From an uncultured Geobacter sp. (GTDB lineage: Bacteria > Desulfobacterota > Desulfuromonadia > Geobacterales > CAIOGM01), in assembly GCA_903857795.1 (NCBI GenBank), contig CAIOGM010000038.1, positions 37,195 to 101,194 of the forward strand: DNA of 64,000 bases, given 5' to 3'. The stretch's first letter is position 1; each line of letters starts with the position of its first letter. The translations under genes and the position numbers were made by a program. Below are positions 17,223 through 27,600 of this stretch, one piece after another. The notes under the pieces are model-generated. The model was not told where the DNA came from. It searched no databases and saw only the letters and a program-made list of their open reading frames with translations.

Positions 17223-18737
17223 ATGAACTTCTCCTCTCTCATCGCAGCAATCGATCCCTCCATCATGATCCCGGCTGATCCCGAGATCACGGGAATAGCC
17301 TACGACTCACGCCGGGTCTCCCCCGGAACCCTCTTCTTCGCCCTGAAGGGAACTGCCGTGGACGGGCACCGGTTCATCCAGGAGGCGGTCCGGTCGGGAG
17401 CGGTGGCGGTCGTACTGGAAGAGTCCGCCTTCGCACCGGCAGGGATCCCCTGGGTGGCGGTGGCTAACGCCCGTCTGGCCCTGGCCAGGATGGCGTCTCA
17501 CTATTACGGCGATCCGACAGCCGGGATCCCGGTGGTGGGGATCACCGGCACCAACGGCAAGACCACCACGACCTATATTCTGGAGGGGATGCTGGCGGCG
17601 GCAGGGCGCCCGGCGGCGGTGCTCGGAACCATCAGTTACCGGTTCGGCGACTTCCAAGTGGAGGCGCCACACACCACACCGGAGTCGGCGGACCTCCAGC
17701 GGCTTCTCCGGGAGTTGGTCGACCGGGGAGCAATGAGCGTGGTCATGGAGGTCTCGTCCCACGCCCTGGAGCAGCGGCGGGCCGACGGCTGCAGCTTCGA
17801 CGTGGGGCTCTTTACCAACCTGACCCCCGAGCACCTGGATTATCATCGGACCATGGAGTCGTACCTGGCAAGCAAGCGCCGCCTCTTCAGCGACCTGCTC
17901 ATCCCCGACAGTGGAAAACCCCGGAGGCGGGCCGTCATCAACCTGGATGACCCCGCCGGAGCAGAACTGGCAGCAGCGGCCGCTTGCCCCGTCATAACCT
18001 ATGGGCTCGATTCGGCCGCCCATGTGACGGTCCGCACCCCCTGCTGCTCCGTGGCGGGGATCACCGGAACCCTGGTCACCCCGGAGGGTGAGTTCCCCTT
18101 CCGCTCATCAATGCTCGGCCGATTCAACCTCTACAACATCCTGGCGGCGGCCGCCGTGGGATTTTCCCTGGGGCTCTCCCTGGAAGCCCTCCGGAGCGGG
18201 ATCGAACAGCACCGGAAGGTCCCGGGGAGGATGGAGCAAGTCCCCAACGACCGGGGAGTGACCCTTCTGGTGGATTACGCCCACACCGGAGATGCCCTGG
18301 AAAATGTCTTGAAAACCCTCTCCGCCCTGGACGGCCGACGGATCATCACCCTCTTCGGCTGCGGCGGTGATCGGGACCGGGGAAAGCGGCCGGTCATGGC
18401 TCAGGCGGCAGGGCGCTACAGCGACCTGACCATCATCACCTCCGATAATCCCCGCACCGAGGAGCCGGCGGCCATCATTGCCCAGGTCCGCGAGGGGATA
18501 CTGGGGTTGGGACTGCGGGAGTACCGCGCCGAGGAGCTGGTGGAGTTTATGAGGGGATTCACAACCGTTGAGAACCGGCGCGTCGCCATCAGACTGGCAG
18601 TCAGGCTCTCCCGCCCCGGTGACATCATCCTCCTGGCCGGCAAGGGGCACGAGGAGTATCAGATCATCGGGACCACTAAAGAGCGCTTCGATGACCGGGA
18701 AGAGGCTGCCGCCGCCTTCCGGGAGGAGACGGCATGA
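17223..18737 (+). CDS. murE: UDP-MurNAc-Ala-Glu:meso-diaminopimelate ligase
   Basis: MurE adds the third residue of the peptide stem in the cytoplasm. The 504 residues contain the Mur ligase P-loop [11 protein letters not shown], the HTTPES motif and the C-terminal DNPR motif, which marks specificity for meso-diaminopimelate rather than lysine. The stop overlaps murF by 4 bp. Confidence 0.96.
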   Translation: MNFSSLIAAIDPSIMIPADPEITGIAYDSRRVSPGTLFFALKGTAVDGHRFIQEAVRSGAVAVVLEESAFAPAGIPWVAVANARLALARMASHYYGDPTAGIPVVGITGTNGKTTTTYILEGMLAAAGRPAAVLGTISYRFGDFQVEAPHTTPESADLQRLLRELVDRGAMSVVMEVSSHALEQRRADGCSFDVGLFTNLTPEHLDYHRTMESYLASKRRLFSDLLIPDSGKPRRRAVINLDDPAGAELAAAAACPVITYGLDSAAHVTVRTPCCSVAGITGTLVTPEGEFPFRSSMLGRFNLYNILAAAAVGFSLGLSLEALRSGIEQHRKVPGRMEQVPNDRGVTLLVDYAHTGDALENVLKTLSALDGRRIITLFGCGGDRDRGKRPVMAQAAGRYSDLTIITSDNPRTEEPAAIIAQVREGILGLGLREYRAEELVEFMRGFTTVENRRVAIRLAVRLSRPGDIILLAGKGHEEYQIIGTTKERFDDREEAAAAFREETA

Positions 18738-20131
18738 TGTTTTCCATCGCCCAGATCGCCGCAATGACCGGCGGGAGTATCGTCGGTCCCGGTGACTCAG
18801 GGGTGACGGGAGTCGCCACCGATTCGCGGAGCATCACACCGGGCCAACTCTTCGTGCCGCTGGTGGGGCCGCGCTTCGATGGTCACGCCTACCTCTCCAA
18901 AATGGCGGCCAAGGGGGTTACAGTCGTCCTCGCCGCCGGCAGCTGGGCTGAGGGCAATCCCCTCCCCGCCGGAGTGACCACCGTGGTGGTCCCAGATACG
19001 CTGCGCGCCCTGGGAGATCTCGCGGCAGGCTACCGGGCCAGCTTCACCCTCCCGGTGATCGGTATCACCGGCAGCAACGGCAAGACCACCACCAAAGAGC
19101 TCCTGGCGACCATCCTGGAACTGACCGGCCCCGGCCTCAAGAGCAGCGGCAACCTGAACAACCTCATCGGCCTGCCACAGATGCTCTTCCGGCTCCTTCC
19201 AAGCCACCGCTGGGCGGTTCTGGAGATGGGGATGAGCGAACCGGGCGAGATCGACCGGCTGGCCGAGATCGCCCGCCCCTCTCTGGGGATCGTCACCAAC
19301 GCCTTTCAAGCCCACCTGGAGAGCATGGGGAGCATCGAAAATGTGGCTCGGGCCAAGGGGGAACTCTTCCTCCGGCTCCCCCCGGGCGGGACGGCGCTCT
19401 ACAACGCCGATGACCCGCTGGTCGCCCGTCTCCCCGGGGCGAGCGGCGTGCTGCGACGCTCTTTCGGCCTCGTCTCGGGCGAGGTGACAGCTTCCGACGT
19501 GACCTCCCATGGTCTCGACGGGATGAGCTTCACCCTCCACCTGGCGCAGGAGCAGCTGCGGGTACGGTTTCATGCCTGCGGTCGCCACCTGCTGGCCAAC
19601 GCCCTGGCCGCTGCAGCAGCGGCCGAGTCTCTGGGGGTCGGGGGGGTGACAATCCGGGAGGGGCTGGAACGGTTCCAACCGGCCGACCGCCGCTTCGCGA
19701 TGGAACGGATCGGCAAAATGACCCTCATCGATGACAGCTACAACGCCAATCCCGCCTCCATGGAGGCGGCGCTCACCACCCTACCCGAAATTCATGGCTC
19801 AGGAAGGATCATCGCCGCCCTGGGAGATATGCTGGAGCTTGGTCCTGAGACGGAAGCGCTCCACCGGCGGCTCGGAGAGCAGGCGGGGAGGATCGTCCAG
19901 CGGCTCTATCTGCGCGGCGCCATGGCGCCCGCCGTCGCCGAGGGGGCCCGCAGGGCGGGGCTTCCGGCGTCGGCCATCGTCATCGCGTCAGAGCACGATG
20001 CGATCGCCTCCGCCATCCTCCATGACGCCAAAACCGACGACCTGCTGCTGGTCAAGGGGTCCCGCGGCGCGGGGATGGACCGGGTTGCGGCCCTGATCAG
20101 GGATCACTCCCTACTCTCAAAGGAGGCATAG
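18734..20131 (+). CDS. murF: UDP-MurNAc-tripeptide:D-Ala-D-Ala ligase
   Basis: MurF joins D-Ala-D-Ala to the tripeptide precursor. The 465-residue protein has the P-loop [15 protein letters not shown], the [11 protein letters not shown] motif and the [16 protein letters not shown] segment characteristic of MurF. mraY follows after 7 bp. Confidence 0.96.
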   Translation: MMFSIAQIAAMTGGSIVGPGDSGVTGVATDSRSITPGQLFVPLVGPRFDGHAYLSKMAAKGVTVVLAAGSWAEGNPLPAGVTTVVVPDTLRALGDLAAGYRASFTLPVIGITGSNGKTTTKELLATILELTGPGLKSSGNLNNLIGLPQMLFRLLPSHRWAVLEMGMSEPGEIDRLAEIARPSLGIVTNAFQAHLESMGSIENVARAKGELFLRLPPGGTALYNADDPLVARLPGASGVLRRSFGLVSGEVTASDVTSHGLDGMSFTLHLAQEQLRVRFHACGRHLLANALAAAAAAESLGVGGVTIREGLERFQPADRRFAMERIGKMTLIDDSYNANPASMEAALTTLPEIHGSGRIIAALGDMLELGPETEALHRRLGEQAGRIVQRLYLRGAMAPAVAEGARRAGLPASAIVIASEHDAIASAILHDAKTDDLLLVKGSRGAGMDRVAALIRDHSLLSKEA

Positions 20132-20138
20132 AGCCCTC

Positions 20139-21215
20139 ATGCTCTACCATCTGCTCTATCCGCTGGCCTCCAGCGTCAAGTTCTTCAATATCTTCAAATA
20201 CCTCACTTTCCGGACCATCTACGCGATGATCACGGCCCTCATCGTCACCTTCGTCGTCGGCCCCTGGGTCATCAGGAAGCTGGAGTCGCTCCAGGCGCGC
20301 CAGATCATCCGGACCGACGGCCCCGAATCACACTTGAAGAAACAAGGGACCCCCACCATGGGGGGGGTGATAATTCTCGCAGGGATCATCGTCCCGACGC
20401 TCCTCTGGGCCGATCTGGCCAACGGCTACGTCTGGCTGACCCTCTTCATCATCATCGGCTACGGGGCCATCGGCTTCGTGGACGACTATAAGAAGGTGGT
20501 AGAGAAGAACCCCAAGGGGCTCTCCCCCCGGCAGAAGATGTTCTGGCAGCTCCTCCTGGGAGCGGTTTTCGGGATCACCCTCTTCAACATGCCCGGCTTT
20601 TCCCGGGAGCTCTACTTTCCGTTTTTCAAGAACCTCCACCCGGACCTCTGGTTCTGCTTCATCCCCTTTGTGATGCTGGTCATCGTGGGGGCCAGCAACG
20701 CCGTGAATCTGACCGACGGTCTCGACGGCCTCGCCATCGGACCGGTGGCCATCAACGCGGCCACGTATCTCCTCTTTGCCTACATCGCCGGGAACGTCAA
20801 GCTGGCCACCTACCTGCAGATCCCCTATGTGGCCGGCGCCGGTGAACTGGCGGTGGTCTGCGGCGCCCTGGTCGGTTCCGGCATCGGCTTCCTCTGGTAT
20901 AATTCGTACCCCGCCGAGGTCTTCATGGGGGACGTAGGTTCCCTCTCTCTGGGAGGCGGCCTCGGCGCCCTGGCGGTGATCACCAAGCAGGAGATTCTCC
21001 TGGTCATCGTGGGGGGGGTCTTCGTAGTGGAGGCGCTCTCCGTGATCTTTCAGGTGGGCTCCTATAAGTACCGGGGAAAACGGATCTTCCGGATGGCCCC
21101 CATTCACCACCACTTTGAACTGAAAGGGGTAGCCGAGCCCAAGATCATCGTCAGGTTCTGGATCATCACCCTGATCCTGGCACTGGTGGCGATCTCAACG
21201 TTGAAGATGCGGTAG
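20139..21215 (+). CDS. mraY: Phospho-MurNAc-pentapeptide transferase MraY
   Basis: MraY makes lipid I at the inner membrane. The 358 residues form about ten hydrophobic segments. The catalytic motifs are present: [27 protein letters not shown] and the [12 protein letters not shown] signature near the C-terminus. murD follows after 33 bp. Confidence 0.97.
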   Translation: MLYHLLYPLASSVKFFNIFKYLTFRTIYAMITALIVTFVVGPWVIRKLESLQARQIIRTDGPESHLKKQGTPTMGGVIILAGIIVPTLLWADLANGYVWLTLFIIIGYGAIGFVDDYKKVVEKNPKGLSPRQKMFWQLLLGAVFGITLFNMPGFSRELYFPFFKNLHPDLWFCFIPFVMLVIVGASNAVNLTDGLDGLAIGPVAINAATYLLFAYIAGNVKLATYLQIPYVAGAGELAVVCGALVGSGIGFLWYNSYPAEVFMGDVGSLSLGGGLGALAVITKQEILLVIVGGVFVVEALSVIFQVGSYKYRGKRIFRMAPIHHHFELKGVAEPKIIVRFWIITLILALVAISTLKMR

Positions 21216-21248
21216 CTGATCGTGGACGCGCAACGAAATGGAAGCTCT

Positions 21249-22607
21249 ATGAACCTGAACGATAAAAAAGTCCTCGTCGTCGGCCTGGCCCGCACCGGGA
21301 TCGCCTGCGCCCGGTTCCTGGTTAACCGGGGGGCGCGGGTCACGGTCACCGATATGAAGCCCGCCGACCGGGTGGCCGGGGAGATGGCGGAACTGGCCCG
21401 GTTTCCCATAACCTGGGAACTGGGAGGACACGATGAGTCCAGCTTCCTTACCAGCGACCTCATCGTGGTGAGCCCTGGCGTCCCCATGGAGCATCCGCTC
21501 CTCCTGAAGGCGAAGAGCGCCGGCCAAGAGATCATCAGCGAGGTGGAGCTGGCGTCCCGGTTCCTCTCCGTCCCCCTGGTGGCGATCACCGGGACCAACG
21601 GCAAGACCACCACCACCACACTCATCGGAGAGCTCTTTAAGGCGTGCGGCCGCCACCCCTTCGTGGGGGGGAACATCGGCACCCCGCTCATTCAGGCAAC
21701 CGAGGCCGAAGTGCCGGCGGACGTGGTCGTGGCGGAAATCAGCTCCTTCCAGCTGGAGTGGATCAGCTCCTTTCGCCCCCGTATCGCGATCCTCCTCAAC
21801 CTCACCGAGGATCACCTGGATCGGTATCTGGAGATGGAGACATACTGCAGCGCCAAGGCACGCATCTTCGAGAACCAGACCGGTGACGACTACGCTCTCC
21901 TCAACCTGGATGCCCCCCTGGTGGCCCGTCTCGCCCCATTACTCAAGGCCCGGCTCTTCCCCATGAGCCAGAAGCAGGAGCTTGTCGAGGGGATCTTCCA
22001 CCGTGACGGAGTCATTACTTTCCGCCATGACGGCAAGGAGGCGCGCTTCCCCACCGCCGACTACCTCTTGAAAGGGAGCCACAATACCGAGAATATCATG
22101 GCGGCCCTGGCGTCGGCCCTCCTCTCCGGCTGTGACGAGAGCCGCTGCGGCAAGGCGGTCGCCTCCTTCGCCGGACTCCGCCACCGGATGGAGCTGGTCC
22201 GGCGGATCAACGGGGTCGCCTGGTATGAAGACAGCAAGGGGACCAACGTGGGGAGTGTGGTCAAGTCGCTGGAGAGCTTCCCGGGCGGCATCACCCTCAT
22301 CGCCGGCGGCAAGGACAAGGGGGGCTCCTATGAGCCGCTTGCAGAGCTGGTCAGAGAGCGGGTGGCCCACCTCATCCTCATCGGCGAGGCCCGGCAGCGG
22401 CTCTCCCGGGCACTGGGAGAGCTCACCGACACCCGGTTTGCCGAGACACTGGAGGAGGCGGTTGCTGTGGCCCACCGGCTGACCCGGCCCGGCGGGGTGG
22501 TTCTCTTCTCCCCTGCCTGTTCCAGCTTCGATATGTTCCGGGATTACGAAGAACGGGCCAACCGGTTTATCAGCGCGGTGCAACGTCTTGACGGTGACCG
22601 GTCGTGA
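21249..22607 (+). CDS. murD: UDP-MurNAc-Ala:D-glutamate ligase
   Basis: MurD adds D-Glu to UDP-MurNAc-L-Ala. The 452-residue protein has the N-terminal [10 protein letters not shown] nucleotide-like fold, the P-loop [13 protein letters not shown], the [10 protein letters not shown] motif and C-terminal [12 protein letters not shown] chose the ATG preceded by GGAAG; a GTG nine codons upstream is possible. The stop overlaps the ftsW ATG. Confidence 0.96.
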   Translation: MNLNDKKVLVVGLARTGIACARFLVNRGARVTVTDMKPADRVAGEMAELARFPITWELGGHDESSFLTSDLIVVSPGVPMEHPLLLKAKSAGQEIISEVELASRFLSVPLVAITGTNGKTTTTTLIGELFKACGRHPFVGGNIGTPLIQATEAEVPADVVVAEISSFQLEWISSFRPRIAILLNLTEDHLDRYLEMETYCSAKARIFENQTGDDYALLNLDAPLVARLAPLLKARLFPMSQKQELVEGIFHRDGVITFRHDGKEARFPTADYLLKGSHNTENIMAALASALLSGCDESRCGKAVASFAGLRHRMELVRRINGVAWYEDSKGTNVGSVVKSLESFPGGITLIAGGKDKGGSYEPLAELVRERVAHLILIGEARQRLSRALGELTDTRFAETLEEAVAVAHRLTRPGGVVLFSPACSSFDMFRDYEERANRFISAVQRLDGDRS

Positions 22608-23716
22608 TGAAGGATCTGGAAAAATACGACCTGATCATCCTCCTCATGGCAGTGGCGCTCACCTGCTTCGGCATCGTCATGGTCTACTCCACCTCGTCGG
22701 TCATGGCTGCGAAAAAGTATCATGACGGCTTCTATTTTCTCAAACGGCAGGGGATCTACGCCTGCATCGGCTTCGGCATCATGCTCTGCGCCATGAGGTT
22801 CGATTACCAGATCCTGCGGAAATGGGCGGTCGTCCTCCTCCTGGGGTGCATCTTCCTTCTCCTGCTGGTCTTCATCCCCGGTGTGGGGGTCAAGGCCAAG
22901 GGGGCGGCCCGCTGGATCAAACTCCCCGGTTTCAACCTCCAGCCGTCGGAGCTGGCCAAGATCGCGCTCATCATCTACATGGCCTACTCCTTGGACAAGA
23001 AGAACGATCAGGGGAAGATGAAGATCTTTCTGGCCGGGTTCTTCCCCTACATGGTGATCCTGGCCCTCATGCTCGGCATCCTGCTCAAACAGCACGATCT
23101 CGGCTCGGCGCTCACCCTCTTCTTCGTCGCCTTCATGATGCTCTTCATTGCGGGATCAAAATTGAAGTATATCGGCGGCTGCGGCGTCCTGGCCGCGCCG
23201 TTCGGCTGGTATTTCATCGTCTCCGAGCCGTACCGCTGGGAAAGGATCAAGGCGTATCTGGACCCGTGGCAGGATCCCACCGGCACCGGCTTTCAGATCA
23301 TCCAGTCGTGGATCGCCGTCGGCACCGGCGGTCTCTTCGGCCAGGGGCTGGGGGAAAGCAAGCAGAAGCTCTTCTACCTCCCTGAAGCTCACACCGACTT
23401 CATCCTGGCGGTGACCGGTGAAGAGCTGGGGTTCGTGGGGATCACCATCATCGCCTCCATGTTCTTCCTGCTGGTGCTCCGGAGCATCCGGGTCGCCCTC
23501 TACGCCGAAGACAACTTCGGCCGGTTCCTCGCCTACGGCATCGCCGTTCTCCTGGGCACCGAGGCATTCTTCAACATGGCGGTGGTCACCGGCATGGTCC
23601 CCACCAAGGGGCTGGCGCTGCCGTTCATCAGTTATGGCGGCAGCTCACTCATCGTGACGCTGTTGGCCACCGGAATCCTCCTCAACGTCTCGTCACGGAT
23701 GCGGGGGACCCCATGA
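22607..23716 (+). CDS. ftsW: Septal peptidoglycan polymerase FtsW
   Basis: FtsW is the SEDS-family glycosyltransferase that works with FtsI at the septum. The 369 residues hold about ten membrane segments. The motifs FSxxSM-like VYSTSSVMA, GAARWIKLPGFNLQPSELAK and the C-terminal PTKGLALPFISYGGSS are diagnostic. It starts at the TGATG overlap with murD and ends overlapping murG by 4 bp. Confidence 0.95.
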   Translation: MKDLEKYDLIILLMAVALTCFGIVMVYSTSSVMAAKKYHDGFYFLKRQGIYACIGFGIMLCAMRFDYQILRKWAVVLLLGCIFLLLLVFIPGVGVKAKGAARWIKLPGFNLQPSELAKIALIIYMAYSLDKKNDQGKMKIFLAGFFPYMVILALMLGILLKQHDLGSALTLFFVAFMMLFIAGSKLKYIGGCGVLAAPFGWYFIVSEPYRWERIKAYLDPWQDPTGTGFQIIQSWIAVGTGGLFGQGLGESKQKLFYLPEAHTDFILAVTGEELGFVGITIIASMFFLLVLRSIRVALYAEDNFGRFLAYGIAVLLGTEAFFNMAVVTGMVPTKGLALPFISYGGSSLIVTLLATGILLNVSSRMRGTP

Positions 23717-24822
23717 GACTCCTCATCGCCGGCGGCGGCACCGGCGGCCACCTGTTTCCCGGCATCGCGGTGGCGGAAGAGTTCCTCTCCCGCGACCCCC
23801 GCAACGAGCTGCTCTTTATCGGCACCGAAGCCGGCATCGAGGCCCGGGCGCTCCCCGCGGCCGGCTACCGGCTGAAGAGCATCGCCACGGCGGGGATCAG
23901 GGGGAAGCGTGGGCTCGCCAAGGCCAAGAGCATTGCCCTTCTCCTCTACGCCTACGCCCAATCCCGCCGGATCCTGAAAGAGTTCCGGCCGGAGCTGGTT
24001 CTCGGAGTCGGCGGCTACGCTTCAGGTCCGGCGGTGCTGGCGGCCCGGGGGCTGCTCATCCCCTGTTTCATCCACGAGCAGAACGCCATCCCCGGGATGA
24101 CCAACAAGATCCTCGCGCGAGTGGCGGCAAAAGTCTTCATCTCACTGGAAGAGTCGCGCCCCTTCTTCCCCCGGGAGCGGACGCTCCTCACCGGCAATCC
24201 CCTGCGGCGGCAGATCCTGGAGTCCATTATCCCCGATGAAACGTCTGAGCACACCTCACACCTCACGCCTCACGATTTTCACCTCCTCATCTTCGGCGGC
24301 AGCCGCGGCGCCCATGCCGTCAATCAGGCCATGGTGGCGGCGCTCCCGTACCTTGAACCCCTCGGTACCCGACTCACCGTGACCCACCAGACCGGCACCG
24401 ACGACCTGGAGCTGGTCAGAGAAGGATATCGTGCGGCAGGGGTTGCCGCTGAGGTGATCCCCTTCATCGACAACATGGCGGCCGAATACGGAAAGGCTGA
24501 CCTCATCGTCTGCCGCGCCGGGGCCACCACCATCGCGGAGGTGACCGCCACCGGCAAGGGGTGCATCTTCATCCCCTTCCCCCATGCCGTGGATGACCAT
24601 CAGCGCCGCAACGCAGAAGCGCTCCTGAAAGAACGGGCCGGATTCATGCTCCTGGAGCGGGAACTTTCGGGGGAGAGCCTCGGCCGCCTCATCCTCGACC
24701 TGATGAACGAGCCTCGGCGGATCGCCGAAGCGGCCCGCAACGCCCGAAGCCTCTGCCGGCTGGACGCGGCGCGGCTCATAGTGGATGAGATGCTCAGGAA
24801 AGCAGGTCAGGAACAAGGTTGA
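23713..24822 (+). CDS. murG: Lipid II synthase MurG, with a repeat-derived segment
   Basis: MurG transfers GlcNAc to lipid I on the inner face of the membrane. The 369-residue protein has the N-terminal GGGTGGHLFPG, the EQNAIPGMTNK loop, the FGGSRGAHAVNQ start of the second Rossmann domain and the RAGATTIAE donor site. Just before that second domain the linker (Ser-Glu-His-Thr-Ser-His-Leu-Thr-Pro-His) is encoded by three tandem CCTCAC(A/G) heptamers at 24254-24274, a sequence also found in cbiD. The insertion lies between the two domains, where length is tolerated. Confidence 0.95.
   Translation: MRLLIAGGGTGGHLFPGIAVAEEFLSRDPRNELLFIGTEAGIEARALPAAGYRLKSIATAGIRGKRGLAKAKSIALLLYAYAQSRRILKEFRPELVLGVGGYASGPAVLAARGLLIPCFIHEQNAIPGMTNKILARVAAKVFISLEESRPFFPRERTLLTGNPLRRQILESIIPDETSEHTSHLTPHDFHLLIFGGSRGAHAVNQAMVAALPYLEPLGTRLTVTHQTGTDDLELVREGYRAAGVAAEVIPFIDNMAAEYGKADLIVCRAGATTIAEVTATGKGCIFIPFPHAVDDHQRRNAEALLKERAGFMLLERELSGESLGRLILDLMNEPRRIAEAARNARSLCRLDAARLIVDEMLRKAGQEQG
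24254..24274 (+). repeat. Heptanucleotide repeat inside murG
   Basis: Three perfect 7-mers in phase (CCTCACA, CCTCACG, CCTCACG) total 21 bp, which adds exactly seven codons in the interdomain linker. Confidence 0.8.
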
Positions 24823-24860
24823 GGTTGAGGAGAACGCAATTCGGGACAAAGGATCAAGCC

Positions 24861-25172
24861 ATGGCTACCGTCAGGACACAAGAAGAGGTGCTGCAGCTGC
24901 TGCGCAACGATATGCCGTTACTTCGTGAACGGTACGGCATCACCCGGATGGCTCTCTTCGGCTCCTTTGCCCAGGGGAGCCCCCGGGATGACAGTGATGT
25001 GGATATCGTGGTGGAGATAGAGGCCTCACGGCCGCTGGGGCTCAAGTTCTTCGAGCTCTCCGACTATCTTGCCGACCGCCTGGGGAGAATGATCGACCTG
25101 GTGACCTTCGGTATGCTGAAGATCTGCAAGGAAGAGCCGGAAACGGTGCTGCGGCATCTTGTCTATATCTGA
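24861..25172 (+). CDS. MNT-type nucleotidyltransferase domain protein, orphan
   Basis: This 103-residue protein is a minimal nucleotidyltransferase of the MntA/KNTase type, with the [15 protein letters not shown] motif (about 37-51): Gly-Ser and two Asp of the metal site. In HEPN/MNT toxin-antitoxin pairs such proteins modify and silence a HEPN RNase. No HEPN gene lies next to it; murC follows after 20 bp. It is an insertion in an otherwise standard cluster. AAAGGA precedes the ATG. Its function here is unknown. Confidence 0.85.
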   Translation: MATVRTQEEVLQLLRNDMPLLRERYGITRMALFGSFAQGSPRDDSDVDIVVEIEASRPLGLKFFELSDYLADRLGRMIDLVTFGMLKICKEEPETVLRHLVYI

Positions 25173-25192
25173 TTAACATTAACGGAGCACCC

Positions 25193-26569
25193 ATGTACGG
25201 AAAGATAGAGAAGATTCACTTCGTCGGCATCGGTGGCATCGGCATGAGCGGCATCGCCGAGGTCCTCCTCAACCTGGGGTACAAGGTCTCCGGTTCCGAT
25301 CTCCGCGGGTCGGAGACTACCGAGCGGCTCGCTGCTCTGGGGGCGGAGATCGGCATCGGGCATCAGGCCGAAAATCTGCAGAACGTCGATGTGGTGGTCA
25401 TCTCTTCCGCCGTCAACGACGACAACCCCGAGGTGGTTGAGGCCAGACGGCTCCATGTGCCGGTGATCCCCAGGGCCGAGATGCTGGCCGAGCTTATGCG
25501 GATGAAGTACGGCATCGCCATCGCCGGCACCCACGGCAAGACCACCACAACCTCCATGGCCGCCTCCATCCTGGGGCATGCGGGGATTGACCCGACCATC
25601 GTCATCGGCGGCAAGCTGAACGCCATCGGCACCAATGCCCGCCTGGGACAGGGGAAGTTCCTGCTGGCCGAGGCGGATGAGTCCGACGGCTCCTTCCTGG
25701 TCCTCTCCCCCACCATCGCGGTGGTGACCAACATCGACGCCGACCACCTGGACCACTACTCCGGCATCGACGAGATCAAGGAAACCTTTGTGGAGTTCAT
25801 CAACAGGGTCCCCTTCTATGGTCTGGCGGTGCTCTGTCTGGACGACCCCAACATCCGTGACGTGCTCCCCTTGGTCAAAAAACGGTATCTGACCTACGGG
25901 CTCTCGGCCCAGGCCGACATCCGCGCCACCCACGTCCGCCACAACGGGTTCATGACCTCCTTCGTGGCCCACTACAAGGGGTACCGGCTGGGAGAAATCT
26001 CCTTCCCCATGCCCGGTCCCCATAATGTGCTCAACGCCATGGCCTGCATAGGTGTAGCCCTGGAGTTGGACATCCCCTTCATCGCCATTCAGGAAGGGTT
26101 CGCCCGGTTCGGCGGCGTGGGGCGGCGGTTCCAGGTCAAGGGGGAGCTCGGAGGGATCATGGTGGTGGACGATTACGGGCATCATCCGGCGGAGATCAAG
26201 GCGACCCTGGCCGCAGCCCGACAGGGGTGGCCCGAACGACGGATCGTGGCCGCCTTTCAGCCCCACCGCTACAGCCGCACCCATGAACTGTTCACGGACT
26301 TTGTCGCCGCTTTCTCCGATGCCGACGTCCTGATCCTTACCGACGTGTACGCTGCCGGGGAACAGCCCATTGAAGGGGCCACCAGCGAGCGCCTGGCCCG
26401 GGAGTTGCGCCGCCACGGTCAGAAGGATGTGACCTGGCTCGCCGACCGGGAGAAGATTCCCGGACAGCTGGCCGGAATCGTCAGAGAGGGTGACATCGTT
26501 ATCACCCTGGGCGCAGGGAACATCTGGCAGCAGGGAGAAGCGCTGGTGAAACTTCTTCAAGGATCATGA
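25193..26569 (+). CDS. murC: UDP-MurNAc:L-alanine ligase
   Basis: MurC adds the first amino acid of the peptide stem. The 458 residues include the N-terminal [18 protein letters not shown], the P-loop [12 protein letters not shown], the [11 protein letters not shown] motif and [10 protein letters not shown]. murB follows after 48 bp. Confidence 0.97.
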   Translation: MYGKIEKIHFVGIGGIGMSGIAEVLLNLGYKVSGSDLRGSETTERLAALGAEIGIGHQAENLQNVDVVVISSAVNDDNPEVVEARRLHVPVIPRAEMLAELMRMKYGIAIAGTHGKTTTTSMAASILGHAGIDPTIVIGGKLNAIGTNARLGQGKFLLAEADESDGSFLVLSPTIAVVTNIDADHLDHYSGIDEIKETFVEFINRVPFYGLAVLCLDDPNIRDVLPLVKKRYLTYGLSAQADIRATHVRHNGFMTSFVAHYKGYRLGEISFPMPGPHNVLNAMACIGVALELDIPFIAIQEGFARFGGVGRRFQVKGELGGIMVVDDYGHHPAEIKATLAAARQGWPERRIVAAFQPHRYSRTHELFTDFVAAFSDADVLILTDVYAAGEQPIEGATSERLARELRRHGQKDVTWLADREKIPGQLAGIVREGDIVITLGAGNIWQQGEALVKLLQGS

Positions 26570-26617
26570 GATGAGATCTCCTCCCCGTGCACTCTCTGCG
26601 GCGGAGTTGTTCCAGCC

Positions 26618-27541
26618 ATGAGCAACCTGAACCTCGATACCATAGGGTTTCGCGGCCGGCTTCTGGAAGAGGAACTGCTGGCGCGACATACCTCACTGAA
26701 GGTCGGCGGTCCTGCGGAGCTCTTCGCCATCCCCGAGGACGAGCAGGACCTGCTGACGCTGGTTCACTGGTTGGATCGCCAAAAGATTCCCCGGTTCGTC
26801 ATTGGCGGCGGTTACAACCTCCTGGTCCGGGACGGCGGAGTCAGGGGAGCGGTGATCTCGCTGGAGCGGTTTACCCGAATCCAACAGATCAACCCTCCCC
26901 ACGGACTTGTCCGGGCCGAAGCCGGCGCCGACAACCTGGCAGTTGTCCGGTATGCCCAGGAGGTGGGGCTTGGGGGGATCGGGTTCATCGCCGGGATTCC
27001 CGGCACGGGGGGGGGGGCGGTGAAGATGAATGCCGGCGCCTACGGCTCGGGAGTCCTCCAACGGACCAGATCGCTGACCCTCCTCCGGGAGGGGAAAATC
27101 GCCGACCACTTCATGTCCGAGCTGGAGTACGGCTACCGGCGGCTGGCCCTTCTTCCTGGCGATATCATCCTGGCGGCCCTCTTCTTTCTGGAGGGAAAAG
27201 ATCCCGCCGAAACCGAAGAAGAGATCCGGAAGGATCTGGAGCTGAGACGGAGCAAGCACTCGGTGGGATACCCCAGCGCCGGATCATTCTTCAAGAACCC
27301 CCCCGGCCAAGCTGCCTGGCGGCTCATCGACCAGGCAGAGCTCCGGGGAGAGCAGATCGGCGGCGCCCAGGTCTCCGAGCTCCACAGTAACTTCCTCATC
27401 AACCGGGGTGGGGCCTCGGCCTCAGATTTTCTGCGGCTGGCGGTGCTGGTCAAGGAGCGGGTCAAGTCGGTCACCGGAGTGGAGCTGGAAGAAGAGGTGC
27501 GGGTGGTGGGTGAAGGGCGTTCAGATGACTCTCGCGGCTAA
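26618..27541 (+). CDS. murB: UDP-N-acetylenolpyruvoylglucosamine reductase
   Basis: MurB, an FAD enzyme, reduces UDP-GlcNAc-enolpyruvate to UDP-MurNAc. The 307-residue type II form has the HTSLKVGGPAE start, an FAD loop IGGGYNLLV (Tyr66 where Ser is usual) and the YPSAGSFFKNP proton-donor motif. In the IPGTxGGAV motif the usual Val is Gly, because the DNA carries a run of eleven G at 27007-27017. The catalytic Glu region HSNFLINRGGAS is present. Confidence 0.94.
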   Translation: MSNLNLDTIGFRGRLLEEELLARHTSLKVGGPAELFAIPEDEQDLLTLVHWLDRQKIPRFVIGGGYNLLVRDGGVRGAVISLERFTRIQQINPPHGLVRAEAGADNLAVVRYAQEVGLGGIGFIAGIPGTGGGAVKMNAGAYGSGVLQRTRSLTLLREGKIADHFMSELEYGYRRLALLPGDIILAALFFLEGKDPAETEEEIRKDLELRRSKHSVGYPSAGSFFKNPPGQAAWRLIDQAELRGEQIGGAQVSELHSNFLINRGGASASDFLRLAVLVKERVKSVTGVELEEEVRVVGEGRSDDSRG

Positions 27542-27600
27542 AAGATGATTTTTCCCGGACAGCGGTTAACATCCCGACTCCGATCTAAGAGAGGTGTGTA

